Assembly (NCBI GenBank): GCA_019634055.1
Contig: JAHQVZ010000212.1
Span: 1 to 40,304, forward strand
Direction of reading: 5' to 3'
DNA length: 40,304 nt
DNA from: Leptolyngbyaceae cyanobacterium MAG.088
GTDB lineage: Bacteria; Cyanobacteriota; Cyanobacteriia; Phormidesmidales; Phormidesmidaceae
Part shown: positions 9,485 to 16,562 of the stretch, piece by piece
Position numbering within the stretch: the stretch's first letter is position 1
Layout of the letters: each line of letters begins with the position of its first letter
The notes under the pieces: model-generated
Seen by the model: only the letters and a program-made list of their open reading frames with translations
Databases searched by the model: none
Told to the model about the DNA's origin: nothing
Translations under genes and position numbers: made by a program

Positions 9485-10041
9485 TAGAAAAAACCTCCTA
9501 AAGTTTTTATCTATATAAGGAGAATGGTCATGGGCTTGTAATACAAGCTCTTTGCAACACGTGAATATAATCCAAACGATTAACTATTCAATAACCACAC
9601 AAATGAGTGGGGAATTTAAACTGTATAAATAAAAAATAAGGATGCCATAATCTGGCAATTCTTAAAAACTTATTCAACATAGAAATAATTTGGCAACACA
9701 ACTCCTAAAATACTGATGTCCTATTTTGCCCTTAACAAAATAAGGAATTAATCTAATGAGTATCCCTTCTATAAAATAACAAGCTTCCAATAATAAAATG
9801 AAGGTCACCTATGTATATCTGATAAAGCTAGATAATTACCCTGACTATTTGTTTTACAGCACCCAATTGCAGCAAAACTTCTTTATACAGATGCTGGCAA
9901 ACAGGGATAGGTTCCGGAAAATGTATGTCCATAGTTAAGAATACTATATCGATTTTTACCATGCGCGGGGTTAACATCACGTATGAAATGCCAGCATTGC
10001 CTAGGCATCTCAACATTATTTGTAACGTCTAAACGTATTTA
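9485..10041. other. 557-bp gap between paralogous hybrid kinases
   Basis: AT-rich spacer. It contains the AGGAGG ribosome-binding site of the downstream kinase and presumably a promoter for it. A 62-codon minus-strand ORF (9828-10016) matches no family I recognise, lacks a clear ribosome-binding site and is not called. No repeat, RNA or mobile element was identified. The gap is long for an operon, so the two kinases may have separate promoters. Confidence 0.5.
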
Positions 10042-12855
10042 TTAGCCTGCTACTGGGGTGCTATCGGCTTTGGCGAACACAAGGTTGCGTGCGTCATTCA
10101 GCAGTTCCTGTCGATTGAAATCAGCTTTTTGATACACCCGAACAACACCATCTAGACGTTGTTGATCCTTAACAGTAAGGGTTTTTGCGGTCACAATAAT
10201 GATCGGAATATTTCTCCAGTCTGGTGTTTGGCGTAGAATCTCAATAAATTCAAACCCATCCATACCAGGCATCATCAGATCTAACACAATTAAATCGGGA
10301 ACCGTAGTTTTGACATAGTCCAGAGCTTGCTGGCCATTTGTAGCCAGTACAACAGTCCAATCATGCTGCTGTAGAAAACGTCCCATAATTTCTCTAGCGT
10401 TGACATCATCCTCAACGACGAGAATCTTGGCAGTTTTTGGTTCAGGGATTTGGGCATCTAAGATACTGAGTAAACGAACGTGATCAATAGGTTTAAGCAT
10501 ATGGTCAGTAATACCAAGTTGATATGCTCGGTTAGGCTCTTCGGCCAGAGATAATAAAATGACAGGTACTTGAGATAGCGTTGGCATAGTCTTAAGTTCC
10601 TGTAAGATGCTCCATCCGCTCTGCTCAGGCAACATCATATCCAGAATAATTGCGTCGGGGAGCAGTTCGTTAGCTAACACTAACCCTTGCTGTCCATCAA
10701 CGGCACATACAACGTTGTAACCGGAATTTGATAAATGACCATGTAAGCTTTCACAGGATTCTGGATCATTATCAATAACTAGAATTGTCCTTTCTAAATC
10801 TTGGCCTGATAATTTATGAATTGTTGAAATAGGTTCTCTCTCAATTAAGCGAACAGGGGGAGCAAAGAAGGTTTGATCTGATGGTTTGTTTGGTTTGACT
10901 GTACGCGGGAGGGATAGAGTAAACGTTGTGCCTTGACCATAGATGCTGTCGACAGTTACGTCTCCAGCCATCATGGCAATGAATTGCTTGGTGATGGTTA
11001 AGCCTAAGCCAGTACCACCATACTTGCGCGTAGTCGATGTATCTGCCTGGGTAAATGCCTGAAAAACTTTTCCCATTTGTTCAGGCGTCATGCCAATGCC
11101 AGTATCAGCAACAATAAATTTCAGCCAACTGTTTTCTTGTTCTTGAGGATGGAATTGTTCAACTGTCAGGGTAATGTTGCCGTTTTCAGTAAACTTGCAG
11201 GCATTACTCAATAGATTTATCAAACTTTGCCGCAATTTAACCTGGTCTGCATACATTACTCCAATGTCATTAGGACAAGACATCAATAGCTGATTGCCAT
11301 TTTTTTGAGCTAAGGGTTGAATAGTGCCGATAATCTCATCGATTATAGTGTTAATGCAGATATCTTCTAGGAAAAGCTCCATTCGACCTGCCTCGATTTT
11401 GGATAAATCGAGTACCGAATTAATCAGTCCTAAAAGATGTTTTCCTGCACCTTGAATTTTTTGTAAATCAGGTACAAACTCCTCTTCCCCAATGCTCGTG
11501 ACATCTTCTTCTAGCATTTCGCTATAGCCGATGATGGCATTAAGCGGCGTCCGTAGTTCATGACTCATGTTGGCGAGAAACTCACTTTTAGAACGGTTGG
11601 CATCCTCTGCTTTTATTCGTGCTGTTTCTGCATCTTCCATGGCACTTGCTAATTGAGCTGTGCGGTCTTTAACTCGATTATCCAAATCGCGATTAAGCTC
11701 AATCAGTTGTTCTTCAGCTTGTTTTCGCTCCGTAAAATCTTGTAAAAAGATGGATAGACCATCGGTTCCTGGGTAGCCACGGACCATCAACCAACGTTCG
11801 GTGGGCTCATAATAGGTTTCAAAGCTGACGACATTTAGATTGGTAGCAACTGCTTGACGATAGTATTCGGTAAAGCGTTTGCCGAGGGATTCGGGTAAAA
11901 CTTTCCAAAAATCTTGCCCTAACAAACCTGACTGCTCATATTTAAGAATATCGGCAGCCTGAGCATTGACGTAGGTAATCGACCATTTACGATCTACTGC
12001 AATAAAGGCATCCGTTATGCTTTCTAAGACCTTGACTGTTTTCTGGCTGGATTTTTTTAGACGATTGATAACCCAAAGAGCGACTATCCCCAGGCTAGTA
12101 ATAACCAATATGTAGATAAAGTTTCGATAGATGGCAATGCGTGTACGTGTAGCTTGTTGGATAGCATCAAACTGCTGTTCTAGAGCTCTAATATTATTGA
12201 TCAGAGGTAGATCAAATACTTGAGTAACCAACTCGTCAGCTGCTGGTTTGTTGTCTAAAACTAGTTGAACCGTCTGCTCAAGTTGACGCTGTGTTCCAGA
12301 GTTGCTACCCAGTTGTATTTCTAAACGGCTAAGCTTTGTTTTTATAATAGCGATAAGCTTTTTATCACTGGTGATGGCGTAGAGGGAAAGGTCATCTAAT
12401 AGGGCCTCAACTTCAAGTCTTAGATTGCCATTTAGCCCATTGAGTAAATTAGCTTCCTGGGCTAGCGCTGTCCTGAGCTCGGCGTGGTGAACTTCAAGTT
12501 GTTCAATCAGTTGTCGTTTTTCGTCTAATAATTCAGCATTAAAGGCGAGCTGTCTTTGTAAGCGCGTTGTATCTTTTTTGGATACGGAAATGGGAATTTG
12601 CTCAGTGAGCTGAACTTGAACTTTTTCGGTGTCAAGCAGGGCTGTGTTTAGAGATTGGCCATTTTGTGAAATGGTATAGCGAATATTTTGTAGCGCTAGT
12701 TGTACGGCTGACTCATTGACCAGCTGATCTGAGATTAACGCGCTGTAACTACTATATTGATTGAAATCAACAGCAAAGTTTTTAAGGCCTAAAATGGCCA
12801 GAACTGAGAGTGCAGCGACAGCGGGTACACGCTTTAAAAATTGCTTTCGTCTCAC
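10042..12855 (-). CDS. Membrane hybrid histidine kinase, paralogue of the 6611-9484 gene
   Basis: A 937-residue protein with the same architecture as its neighbour. TM1 is about residues 10-26, the all-helical DAHL-like extracytoplasmic domain 30-235 ([20 protein letters not shown]), and TM2 about 242-262. PAS follows, then HisKA with H432 ([18 protein letters not shown]) and HATPase with N551, DTGIGM and GGTGLGLTI. Receiver 1 has D739 (ILDMMLP) and receiver 2 has D859 (VLDLMMP). The first receiver is more diverged: its acidic pocket reads VIDNDPES rather than a run of Asp. Long identical stretches in the PAS-HisKA part show duplication, while the sensor halves differ. Start is GTG with an AGAGGA site seven or so bases upstream. 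The signal is unknown, and a partner receiver protein may be shared. Confidence 0.92.
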   Translation of the reverse strand: MRRKQFLKRVPAVAALSVLAILGLKNFAVDFNQYSSYSALISDQLVNESAVQLALQNIRYTISQNGQSLNTALLDTEKVQVQLTEQIPISVSKKDTTRLQRQLAFNAELLDEKRQLIEQLEVHHAELRTALAQEANLLNGLNGNLRLEVEALLDDLSLYAITSDKKLIAIIKTKLSRLEIQLGSNSGTQRQLEQTVQLVLDNKPAADELVTQVFDLPLINNIRALEQQFDAIQQATRTRIAIYRNFIYILVITSLGIVALWVINRLKKSSQKTVKVLESITDAFIAVDRKWSITYVNAQAADILKYEQSGLLGQDFWKVLPESLGKRFTEYYRQAVATNLNVVSFETYYEPTERWLMVRGYPGTDGLSIFLQDFTERKQAEEQLIELNRDLDNRVKDRTAQLASAMEDAETARIKAEDANRSKSEFLANMSHELRTPLNAIIGYSEMLEEDVTSIGEEEFVPDLQKIQGAGKHLLGLINSVLDLSKIEAGRMELFLEDICINTIIDEIIGTIQPLAQKNGNQLLMSCPNDIGVMYADQVKLRQSLINLLSNACKFTENGNITLTVEQFHPQEQENSWLKFIVADTGIGMTPEQMGKVFQAFTQADTSTTRKYGGTGLGLTITKQFIAMMAGDVTVDSIYGQGTTFTLSLPRTVKPNKPSDQTFFAPPVRLIEREPISTIHKLSGQDLERTILVIDNDPESCESLHGHLSNSGYNVVCAVDGQQGLVLANELLPDAIILDMMLPEQSGWSILQELKTMPTLSQVPVILLSLAEEPNRAYQLGITDHMLKPIDHVRLLSILDAQIPEPKTAKILVVEDDVNAREIMGRFLQQHDWTVVLATNGQQALDYVKTTVPDLIVLDLMMPGMDGFEFIEILRQTPDWRNIPIIIVTAKTLTVKDQQRLDGVVRVYQKADFNRQELLNDARNLVFAKADSTPVAG

Positions 12856-13196
12856 CTCAGACTTCCTCTAAAAATTCAAATAAAATGTTCTGACTTATTT
12901 AATTGAGATCTGAATATGCACATGAATCTGAATTAAGTTTTATCTACATCCAGAGCATTAGTTTGTTTGTAGAAGAAGCAACTGGTTGCAGGATGGACGC
13001 CGTGGGTTTAGCCCCCTTTCGTTTTAACCGTTACTATGTGGATTAGAACCTAGTGGATTAGAACCTAGGAGATAAGAGACTGGTTTTTGATACCCCCAAT
13101 CCCTCAAGCAATACATTGGTACTAATTGTCAACAGTTAGTGCAGTGCCTGAATAGTTGTACTACAAAAAACTTAGAAGTCAGAACATCCTGTAAAA
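12856..13196. other. Upstream region of the second hybrid kinase
   Basis: A non-coding stretch between the kinase start and the structured RNA candidate. It contains a perfect 15-bp tandem duplication (13038-13067) and the kinase ribosome-binding site near 12861-12869. The rest shows nothing I can assign. Confidence 0.5.
13038..13067. repeat. Two perfect tandem copies of GTGGATTAGAACCTA
   Basis: Bases 13038-13052 and 13053-13067 are identical 15-mers in direct contact. It could be replication slippage or a duplicated binding site upstream of the hybrid kinase (minus strand). Nothing in the sequence decides between these. Confidence 0.9.
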
Positions 13197-13376
13197 AGAG
13201 CACATCCCTCTGGAACGTTAAAGGTCTGCCAAACTCTTGCTCTTAGGGAGTTTAGCGCTTTGACCCAATGCAAGTCTGTAGTTATGGACGTCTTGTTTTT
13301 GGGTGATAACATCCTGATATATTTTTAAGCTTTACAGACTGGGTGCTTTCCTGTGTTGTTCCGGGAAATGTGCTCT
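13197..13376 (-). ncRNA. Structured 180-nt RNA candidate, 6S RNA-like
   Basis: On the minus strand the ends pair as AGAGCACAU (13376-13368) with AUGUGCUCU (13205-13197). The stem continues through CCC/GGG and GGAAC/GUUCC (13358-13365 with 13206-13216). The interior is a large bubble whose 3' side holds a small hairpin (AAACUC 13253-13248 with GAGUUU 13236-13231). Beyond it is a terminal stem, AGUCUGUA (13340-13333) with UACAGACU (13280-13273), lengthened by ACCC/GGGU. Five T residues follow the 3' end on that strand. Closing stem, central bubble with 3'-side hairpin, terminal arm and about 180-nt length are the known 6S RNA architecture. I could not compare with a known cyanobacterial 6S sequence, and a different RNA remains possible. 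Confidence 0.5.
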
Positions 13377-13400
13377 AATTTGGCCCATTCATGGTATTGC

Positions 13401-14264
13401 CTAGGACACTAAATTAAATGAATGTTGTGGCTTGATGGAGCGACCAACAGCCTGTGCTATAAGCTCTAGACTGTCCACAAGGTCTGCCATGGCCCCTAAA
13501 CTAATGGTCTGTCTGGCATCGCTTATGGACCTGTCTGGGTCTGGGTGGCATTCAATGATCAAACCATCCGCACCAGCTGCGATCGCAGCCCGAGCTAAGG
13601 CCGCCACCAGTTCCCGCTTACCCGTGGCATGGCTTGGATCAACTAAAACAGGCAAATGGGTAATTTGCTTAAGGGCGACCACAGCCCCTAGATCAAGCAC
13701 GTTACGCGTGTAGGTATCAAAGCTACGAATACCACGTTCGCACAGAATAATATTAGGGTTGCCATGGCTGGCAATATATTCTGCTGCCATGACGAACTCG
13801 GTGACAGTTGCCGCTAACCCGCGTTTTAGTAAAACGGGTTTATCCACATCACCAAGGGCCTTTAACAAATCAAAATTCTGCATATTACGACTGCCTACCT
13901 GCAGCACATCAGCATGGGGAGCTAGCTTTTCAATCTGACTAATAGCCATGACTTCGGTAATTACGGGTACCCCATACCGCTGACGTATTGCTGAGAGAAT
14001 GTCTAACCCAACCTCACCTAGGCCCTGAAATGCGTAAGGGGAGGTACGAGGCTTATAGATCCCCCCGCGTAACCCCTGCAAGGGAAGTTTCGCTTCGGCA
14101 ATAGCTTCCATCTGAGCCATACTCTCGATGGAACAGGGTCCACCCACAATGAAGAGAGCTTTTCCGCCGACTGTGATCGCAGGTGTATTCTCAGTAGCTG
14201 GAGCGATTTCAATTTCACTGGTGTGATCGTTATGGAGTTTGGTGACTAGTTTGGCGTCCTTCAT
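13401..14264 (-). CDS. aroF: 3-deoxy-7-phosphoheptulonate (DAHP) synthase, AroF/AroA-beta type
   Basis: Condenses phosphoenolpyruvate and erythrose 4-phosphate, the committed first step of the shikimate pathway to Phe, Tyr and Trp. The 287-residue sequence belongs to the KDO8P-synthase-like group of DAHP synthases. Visible motifs are GGPCSIES, YKPRTSPYAFQGLG, QVGSRNMQN, LLKRG, ILCERGI, VDPSHATGKR and IIECHPDPD, covering substrate and metal ligands. No regulatory ACT or chorismate-mutase domain is fused, so feedback may act at the RNA level instead. The 5' leader carries two aromatic-rich leader peptides with attenuators (14301-14568). No good Shine-Dalgarno sequence precedes the ATG at 14264. 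ridA lies upstream on the same strand, separated by this leader. Confidence 0.95.
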   Translation of the reverse strand: MKDAKLVTKLHNDHTSEIEIAPATENTPAITVGGKALFIVGGPCSIESMAQMEAIAEAKLPLQGLRGGIYKPRTSPYAFQGLGEVGLDILSAIRQRYGVPVITEVMAISQIEKLAPHADVLQVGSRNMQNFDLLKALGDVDKPVLLKRGLAATVTEFVMAAEYIASHGNPNIILCERGIRSFDTYTRNVLDLGAVVALKQITHLPVLVDPSHATGKRELVAALARAAIAAGADGLIIECHPDPDRSISDARQTISLGAMADLVDSLELIAQAVGRSIKPQHSFNLVS

Positions 14265-14300
14265 AGATTTGGAAAGTAAATAACAGCAAAAAACAAAAAA

Positions 14301-14326
14301 GCCCGTAGCCTTTTGGGGCTCCGGGC
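14301..14326 (-). terminator. Intrinsic terminator of the second (aroF-proximal) attenuator
   Basis: Minus strand GCCCGGAGCC, loop CCAAAA, GGCTACGGGC, then TTTTTTG (14300-14294). The stem has nine pairs and one G/A mismatch. It lies about 30 bases before the aroF start codon, so it would stop transcription before the gene. Its 5' arm (14326-14321) also belongs to the competing antiterminator. Confidence 0.9.
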
Positions 14327-14361
14327 AAGTCAGTACAGCAAATCAAACGCTACCTACCCGG
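14321..14361 (-). promoter_or_regulatory. Antiterminator hairpin of the second aroF attenuator
   Basis: CCGGGUAGGU (14361-14352) pairs with ACUUGCCCGG (14330-14321): ten consecutive pairs, two of them G-U. The 5' arm covers the last codons and the first base of the stop codon of the 20-codon aromatic leader peptide; the 3' arm includes the first bases of the terminator stem. The antiterminator and terminator therefore cannot coexist. The same 5' arm can instead pair with AUCUGCCCGG (14446-14437), just upstream of the leader ORF, giving the classic 1:2 / 2:3 / 3:4 arrangement. Confidence 0.75.
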
Positions 14362-14412
14362 TGGTGGCGTAAAAAAGTAAAAAGTAAATTGCCAGCTGTA
14401 GCAGACGATCAT
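14350..14412 (-). CDS. Aromatic leader peptide 2 of aroF (MIVCYSWQFTFYFFTPPPGR)
   Basis: A 20-codon ORF, too short for the ORF track, starting at ATG 14412 and ending with TAG at 14350-14352. It contains four Phe, two Tyr and one Trp, with Phe/Tyr in five of the residues 9-14. No strong Shine-Dalgarno sequence is seen, as is common in cyanobacteria. The terminal codons form the 5' arm of an antiterminator. A ribosome reaching the stop would mask that arm and favour the terminator at 14301-14326. A ribosome stalled at the aromatic codons would leave it free and favour aroF expression. The peptide itself is unlikely to have a function. Role is inferred by analogy with pheA/trp leaders. Confidence 0.8.
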   Translation of the reverse strand: MIVCYSWQFTFYFFTPPPGR

Positions 14413-14436
14413 GGTGGTCAAAATAAATAGTTAAAT

Positions 14437-14446
14437 CCGGGCAGAT
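14437..14446 (-). promoter_or_regulatory. Segment 1 (anti-antiterminator) of the second aroF attenuator
   Basis: AUCUGCCCGG on the minus strand is nearly identical to ACUUGCCCGG (14330-14321) and can make ten pairs with CCGGGUAGGU (14361-14352). Without translation of the leader this pairing would block the antiterminator and favour termination. Confidence 0.5.
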
Positions 14447-14463
14447 ATTGGTGAATAAAACAA

Positions 14464-14489
14464 AACCGCAGAGCTTACACCCTGCGGTT
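14464..14489 (-). terminator. Intrinsic terminator of the first (upstream) attenuator, GUAA tetraloop
   Basis: Minus strand AACCGCAGGGU, loop GUAA, GCUCUGCGGUU, followed by TTGTTTTATT. The stem has eleven pairs, two of them G-U, capped by a GNRA tetraloop. Its first four bases (AACC, 14489-14486) are also the end of the antiterminator 3' arm. It could alternatively be read as a distant ridA terminator, but the leader peptide and antiterminator before it argue for attenuation. Confidence 0.85.
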
Positions 14490-14533
14490 CACCGGCTTCC
14501 CATGCTAGTGCTAGGGTTCATTGCCGGTGAACC
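14486..14533 (-). promoter_or_regulatory. Antiterminator hairpin of the first aroF attenuator
   Basis: GGTTCACCGGC (14533-14523) and GCCGGTGAACC (14496-14486) are perfectly complementary over 11 bases. The 5' arm lies in the last codons of leader peptide 1, two bases before its stop codon; the 3' arm overlaps the terminator stem by four bases. Ribosome position on the leader would decide which hairpin forms. Confidence 0.78.
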
Positions 14534-14568
14534 TGACTAAACCAAAAGTAAAAAAACTGGTGCTGCAT
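14518..14568 (-). CDS. Aromatic leader peptide 1 of aroF (MQHQFFYFWFSQVHRQ)
   Basis: A 16-codon ORF from ATG 14568 to TGA 14518-14520, too short for the ORF track. Residues 5-10 are six consecutive aromatic codons (TTT TTT TAC TTT TGG TTT). This is followed at once by the antiterminator 5' arm and then by a tetraloop terminator, which is the layout of amino-acid biosynthetic leader peptides such as the pheA and trp leaders. It is the first of two such units before aroF. There is no clear Shine-Dalgarno sequence. Such a run of aromatic codons exactly at this place is very unlikely by chance. Expression has not been shown. Confidence 0.82.
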   Translation of the reverse strand: MQHQFFYFWFSQVHRQ

Positions 14569-14610
14569 GGGGTTGAAACTTGTTTTGGAGATATTTGTTT
14601 AGATACTTGT

Positions 14611-14639
14611 ACGGTAACGTGCAAACTCTAAACCGTCAA
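14611..14639 (-). promoter_or_regulatory. Possible promoter of the aroF leader transcript
   Basis: TTGACG (14639-14634), a 17-base spacer and TACCGT (14616-14611) on the minus strand, about 45 bases before leader peptide 1. The -35 is good; the -10 matches only the most conserved positions. Confidence 0.3.
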
Positions 14640-14667
14640 CCGGTTCAAAAACTAGGCATTAAGGCTA

Positions 14668-14688
14668 GGGGCATTAATGCAACGCCCC
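14668..14688 (-). terminator. Possible weak terminator hairpin after ridA
   Basis: GGGGC (14688-14684) pairs with GCCCC (14672-14668) just after the ridA stop codon. A T-run occurs only about 15 bases later, so this is weak. Confidence 0.25.
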
Positions 14689-14696
14689 GATAAAAG

Positions 14697-15086
14697 CTAT
14701 TTCACTGCGATGCATTCAATCTCGACTAACACATCTTTTGGCAAACGGGCCACCTCAACACAGGCCCTAGCGGGGGCTGTTGTTTCATCAAAGTAGGTGG
14801 AATAGACACCATTCATGGTGGCAAAGTCATTCATATTTTTTAAGAAAACGGACGTTTTAACCACATCGGCCATGGTGACTCCGGCGGCTGCCAAAACAGC
14901 CTTCAGATTATCCAGGCACTGTTTAGTTTGAGCGGCCACATCGCCTTCACCCACCAAAGACCCGCTGCGTGGATCAAGGGCTACTTGGCCTGATGCAAAT
15001 ACCATTTCCCCTGAAGCAACAACAGCCTGATTGTAAGGACCAACGGGAGCAGGAGCCTGATCAGTTTGAACGATACGACGAACCAT
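14697..15086 (-). CDS. ridA: RidA family reactive intermediate/imine deaminase
   Basis: A 129-residue YjgF/YER057c/UK114 protein that hydrolyses reactive 2-aminoacrylate and related enamines/imines formed by PLP enzymes. The full family is visible: APAPVGPYNQAVVASGEMVFASGQ at the N terminus, VVKTSVFLKNMNDFATMNGVY in the middle, and PARACVEVARLPKDVLVEIECIA at the end, with the conserved Arg in the ARACVEV block that binds substrate carboxylate. Length is normal. It precedes the aroF leader on the same strand but is separated from aroF by two terminators, so it is probably transcribed on its own. Confidence 0.95.
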   Translation of the reverse strand: MVRRIVQTDQAPAPVGPYNQAVVASGEMVFASGQVALDPRSGSLVGEGDVAAQTKQCLDNLKAVLAAAGVTMADVVKTSVFLKNMNDFATMNGVYSTYFDETTAPARACVEVARLPKDVLVEIECIAVK

Positions 15087-15273
15087 AACGGCACATAGAT
15101 AACCAGCCTGAGTATTTTACCGGAAGGACCACAAGTTAAATGGCTATCAAGTTAGATGACTAATATATTGCTACTGCCAAAATCGCATAAGATCAATCGA
15201 TGATTAAGCGTGAAGAGTGGAGAGTGATACCTTTAAACACATCAAACCAACCTGCTTAATTTTGCTCTAGACC

Positions 15274-15765
15274 ATGGCTGACTTTAATCGCGTGATTGAG
15301 CGCTATCAAGAATTTCCTGAGAAGTTTCGCAGCATCATGCTGAGTACAGCCAGTGCCGATGGCATACCCCAGGCTAGCTACGCACCTTTTTTAATGGATG
15401 CAGATAGAAATATATATATTTACATCAGTGGTTTATCAGCCCATACGGCTAACCTGAAGCAAACTGGCCGTGTTAGCGTTCTTTTTATCGAAGATGAAGC
15501 CGAGACCAAAGAAATCTTTGCCCGTCGTCGCCTTACCTATGAGTGCGTTGCAAACGTTCTGCCCCGCGACACAGCCCAGTGGCAACCGCTGATTAATCGC
15601 TTTGAGGCGCGCTTTGGCCAGGTGATCGGTTTAATCAAAGGGCTACCCGACTTCCAGCTTTTCCAACTGCAACCCCAGGCAGGACAATTTGTCATGGGGT
15701 TTGGTGCTGCCTATCGGGTGGATGCCAATGACATCAATAATCTAGAGCCAAGGCGTCAGAACTAG
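15274..15765 (+). CDS. HugZ-like pyridoxamine 5'-phosphate oxidase-fold protein
   Basis: A 163-residue split-barrel flavin/heme-binding family protein. FRSIMLSTASADGIPQASYAPFLMD is the typical first strand pair, followed by YIYISGLSAHTANLKQTGRVSVLFIEDE. The late segment FQLFQLQPQAGQFVMGFGAAYRV matches HugZ-type heme-utilisation proteins. It may bind or degrade heme or bind a flavin; the sequence alone does not tell which. It is divergent from ridA (187-base gap), and its stop overlaps the stop of the TetR gene on the other strand (shared CTAG). Confidence 0.82.
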   Translation: MADFNRVIERYQEFPEKFRSIMLSTASADGIPQASYAPFLMDADRNIYIYISGLSAHTANLKQTGRVSVLFIEDEAETKEIFARRRLTYECVANVLPRDTAQWQPLINRFEARFGQVIGLIKGLPDFQLFQLQPQAGQFVMGFGAAYRVDANDINNLEPRRQN

Positions 15766-16382
15766 GCTTCTTTGTTGACCAACACACCGTTTAGAAAAAT
15801 ATCAGCCAGGGTTTCAGCCAATTCCTTCATATCTTGGGGGGAACTGGCTTCATCGGCCAGAGTGACCTGACTAAAGCCTGCAATCGTAAACATGCCTAGA
15901 AAAATACGGGCCACAACACGGGGGTTCATCGGGCGATAGGTGCCTCGATCCATGGCTGTCTGAAAGAATGCTTCGGCCACGTCAGTCATTTTTGCAATGA
16001 CTTCAGCTTGTACCCGTTCTCGCAGCTCTGGGTGAAACTGGGCTTCCATAAAACATACTCGCAGCATGTCTGTATTAGCTGACAGATTCAGCATACGCTT
16101 GCGCATAACCTTGGCAATCGCTTTATAGTTAGCCATTTCGCTAAGCTCAGTCAGTAATTCAGTCAGCAAGTCTACCCAACCACGGGTAGCGACCTCAATC
16201 AAAATTGCCTTTTTATTTTCAAAGTGTCGGAACAGTGTGCCTTCTGCCACACCTGCGGCTTGAGCTAAATCTCGGGTGGTTGTCCCCCCGTAGCCATGGC
16301 GAGCAAACAATCGTTGGGCCGCTCCAAGAATTTTCTCTTGCGTATCATCCTGGGTCGACGTCAACGATTTAGCAAATTGCAT
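15762..16382 (-). CDS. TetR family transcriptional regulator
   Basis: A 206-residue one-component repressor. The helix-turn-helix domain is clear at about residues 14-60: KILGAAQRLFARHGYGGTTTRDLAQAAGVAEGTLFRHFENKKAIL. The C-terminal ligand domain is helical (RMLNLSANTDMLRVCFMEAQFHPELRERV). The ligand and targets are unknown. Just before the ATG lies AGGGTAGCGCCCT (16383-16395), a short inverted repeat that could be its own operator. The gene is 180 bases downstream of pfkA on the same strand, behind a hairpin, and overlaps the HugZ-like gene tail to tail. Confidence 0.92.
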   Translation of the reverse strand: MQFAKSLTSTQDDTQEKILGAAQRLFARHGYGGTTTRDLAQAAGVAEGTLFRHFENKKAILIEVATRGWVDLLTELLTELSEMANYKAIAKVMRKRMLNLSANTDMLRVCFMEAQFHPELRERVQAEVIAKMTDVAEAFFQTAMDRGTYRPMNPRVVARIFLGMFTIAGFSQVTLADEASSPQDMKELAETLADIFLNGVLVNKEA

Positions 16383-16395
16383 AGGGTAGCGCCCT
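16383..16395. promoter_or_regulatory. Possible autoregulatory operator of the TetR gene
   Basis: AGGG-TAGCG-CCCT directly abuts the start codon, and a further GGGTA follows upstream. It is short, so only suggestive. Confidence 0.25.
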
Positions 16396-16448
16396 AAAGG
16401 GTATCAATAAAACTGTCGTTATCAACTCTTTTACAAACTAACAACGAC

Positions 16449-16486
16449 ACCCAAAGGCACAGAAATATGGCTCTTTGCCTTTGGGT
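16449..16486 (-). terminator. Hairpin downstream of pfkA
   Basis: An 11-bp perfect inverted repeat (acccaaaggca, 16449-16459, with 16476-16486) and a 16-base loop, 77 bases after the pfkA stop. There is no clean T-run after it on the minus strand, so it may be a weak terminator or an mRNA 3'-end stabiliser. Confidence 0.5.
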
Positions 16487-16562
16487 TATTGTCTACCGTG
16501 ATCTGCGCAATCACACCATTGGTTAACAGAAGCTTACATTCACCGATCTGTTTCGGGGAGAA

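Noticed and set aside
9828-10016. 62-codon minus-strand ORF between the hybrid kinases
   Set aside because: No clear ribosome-binding site and no recognisable family; chance length in AT-rich DNA is plausible.
13197-13376. 6S-like RNA on the plus strand
   Set aside because: On the plus strand the small bubble hairpin would be on the 5' side and there is no T-run at the end; the minus strand fits better.
14301-14568. A metabolite-binding riboswitch or T-box before aroF
   Set aside because: No T-box or known aptamer sequence was recognised, while two aromatic-rich ORFs with competing hairpins explain the region fully.
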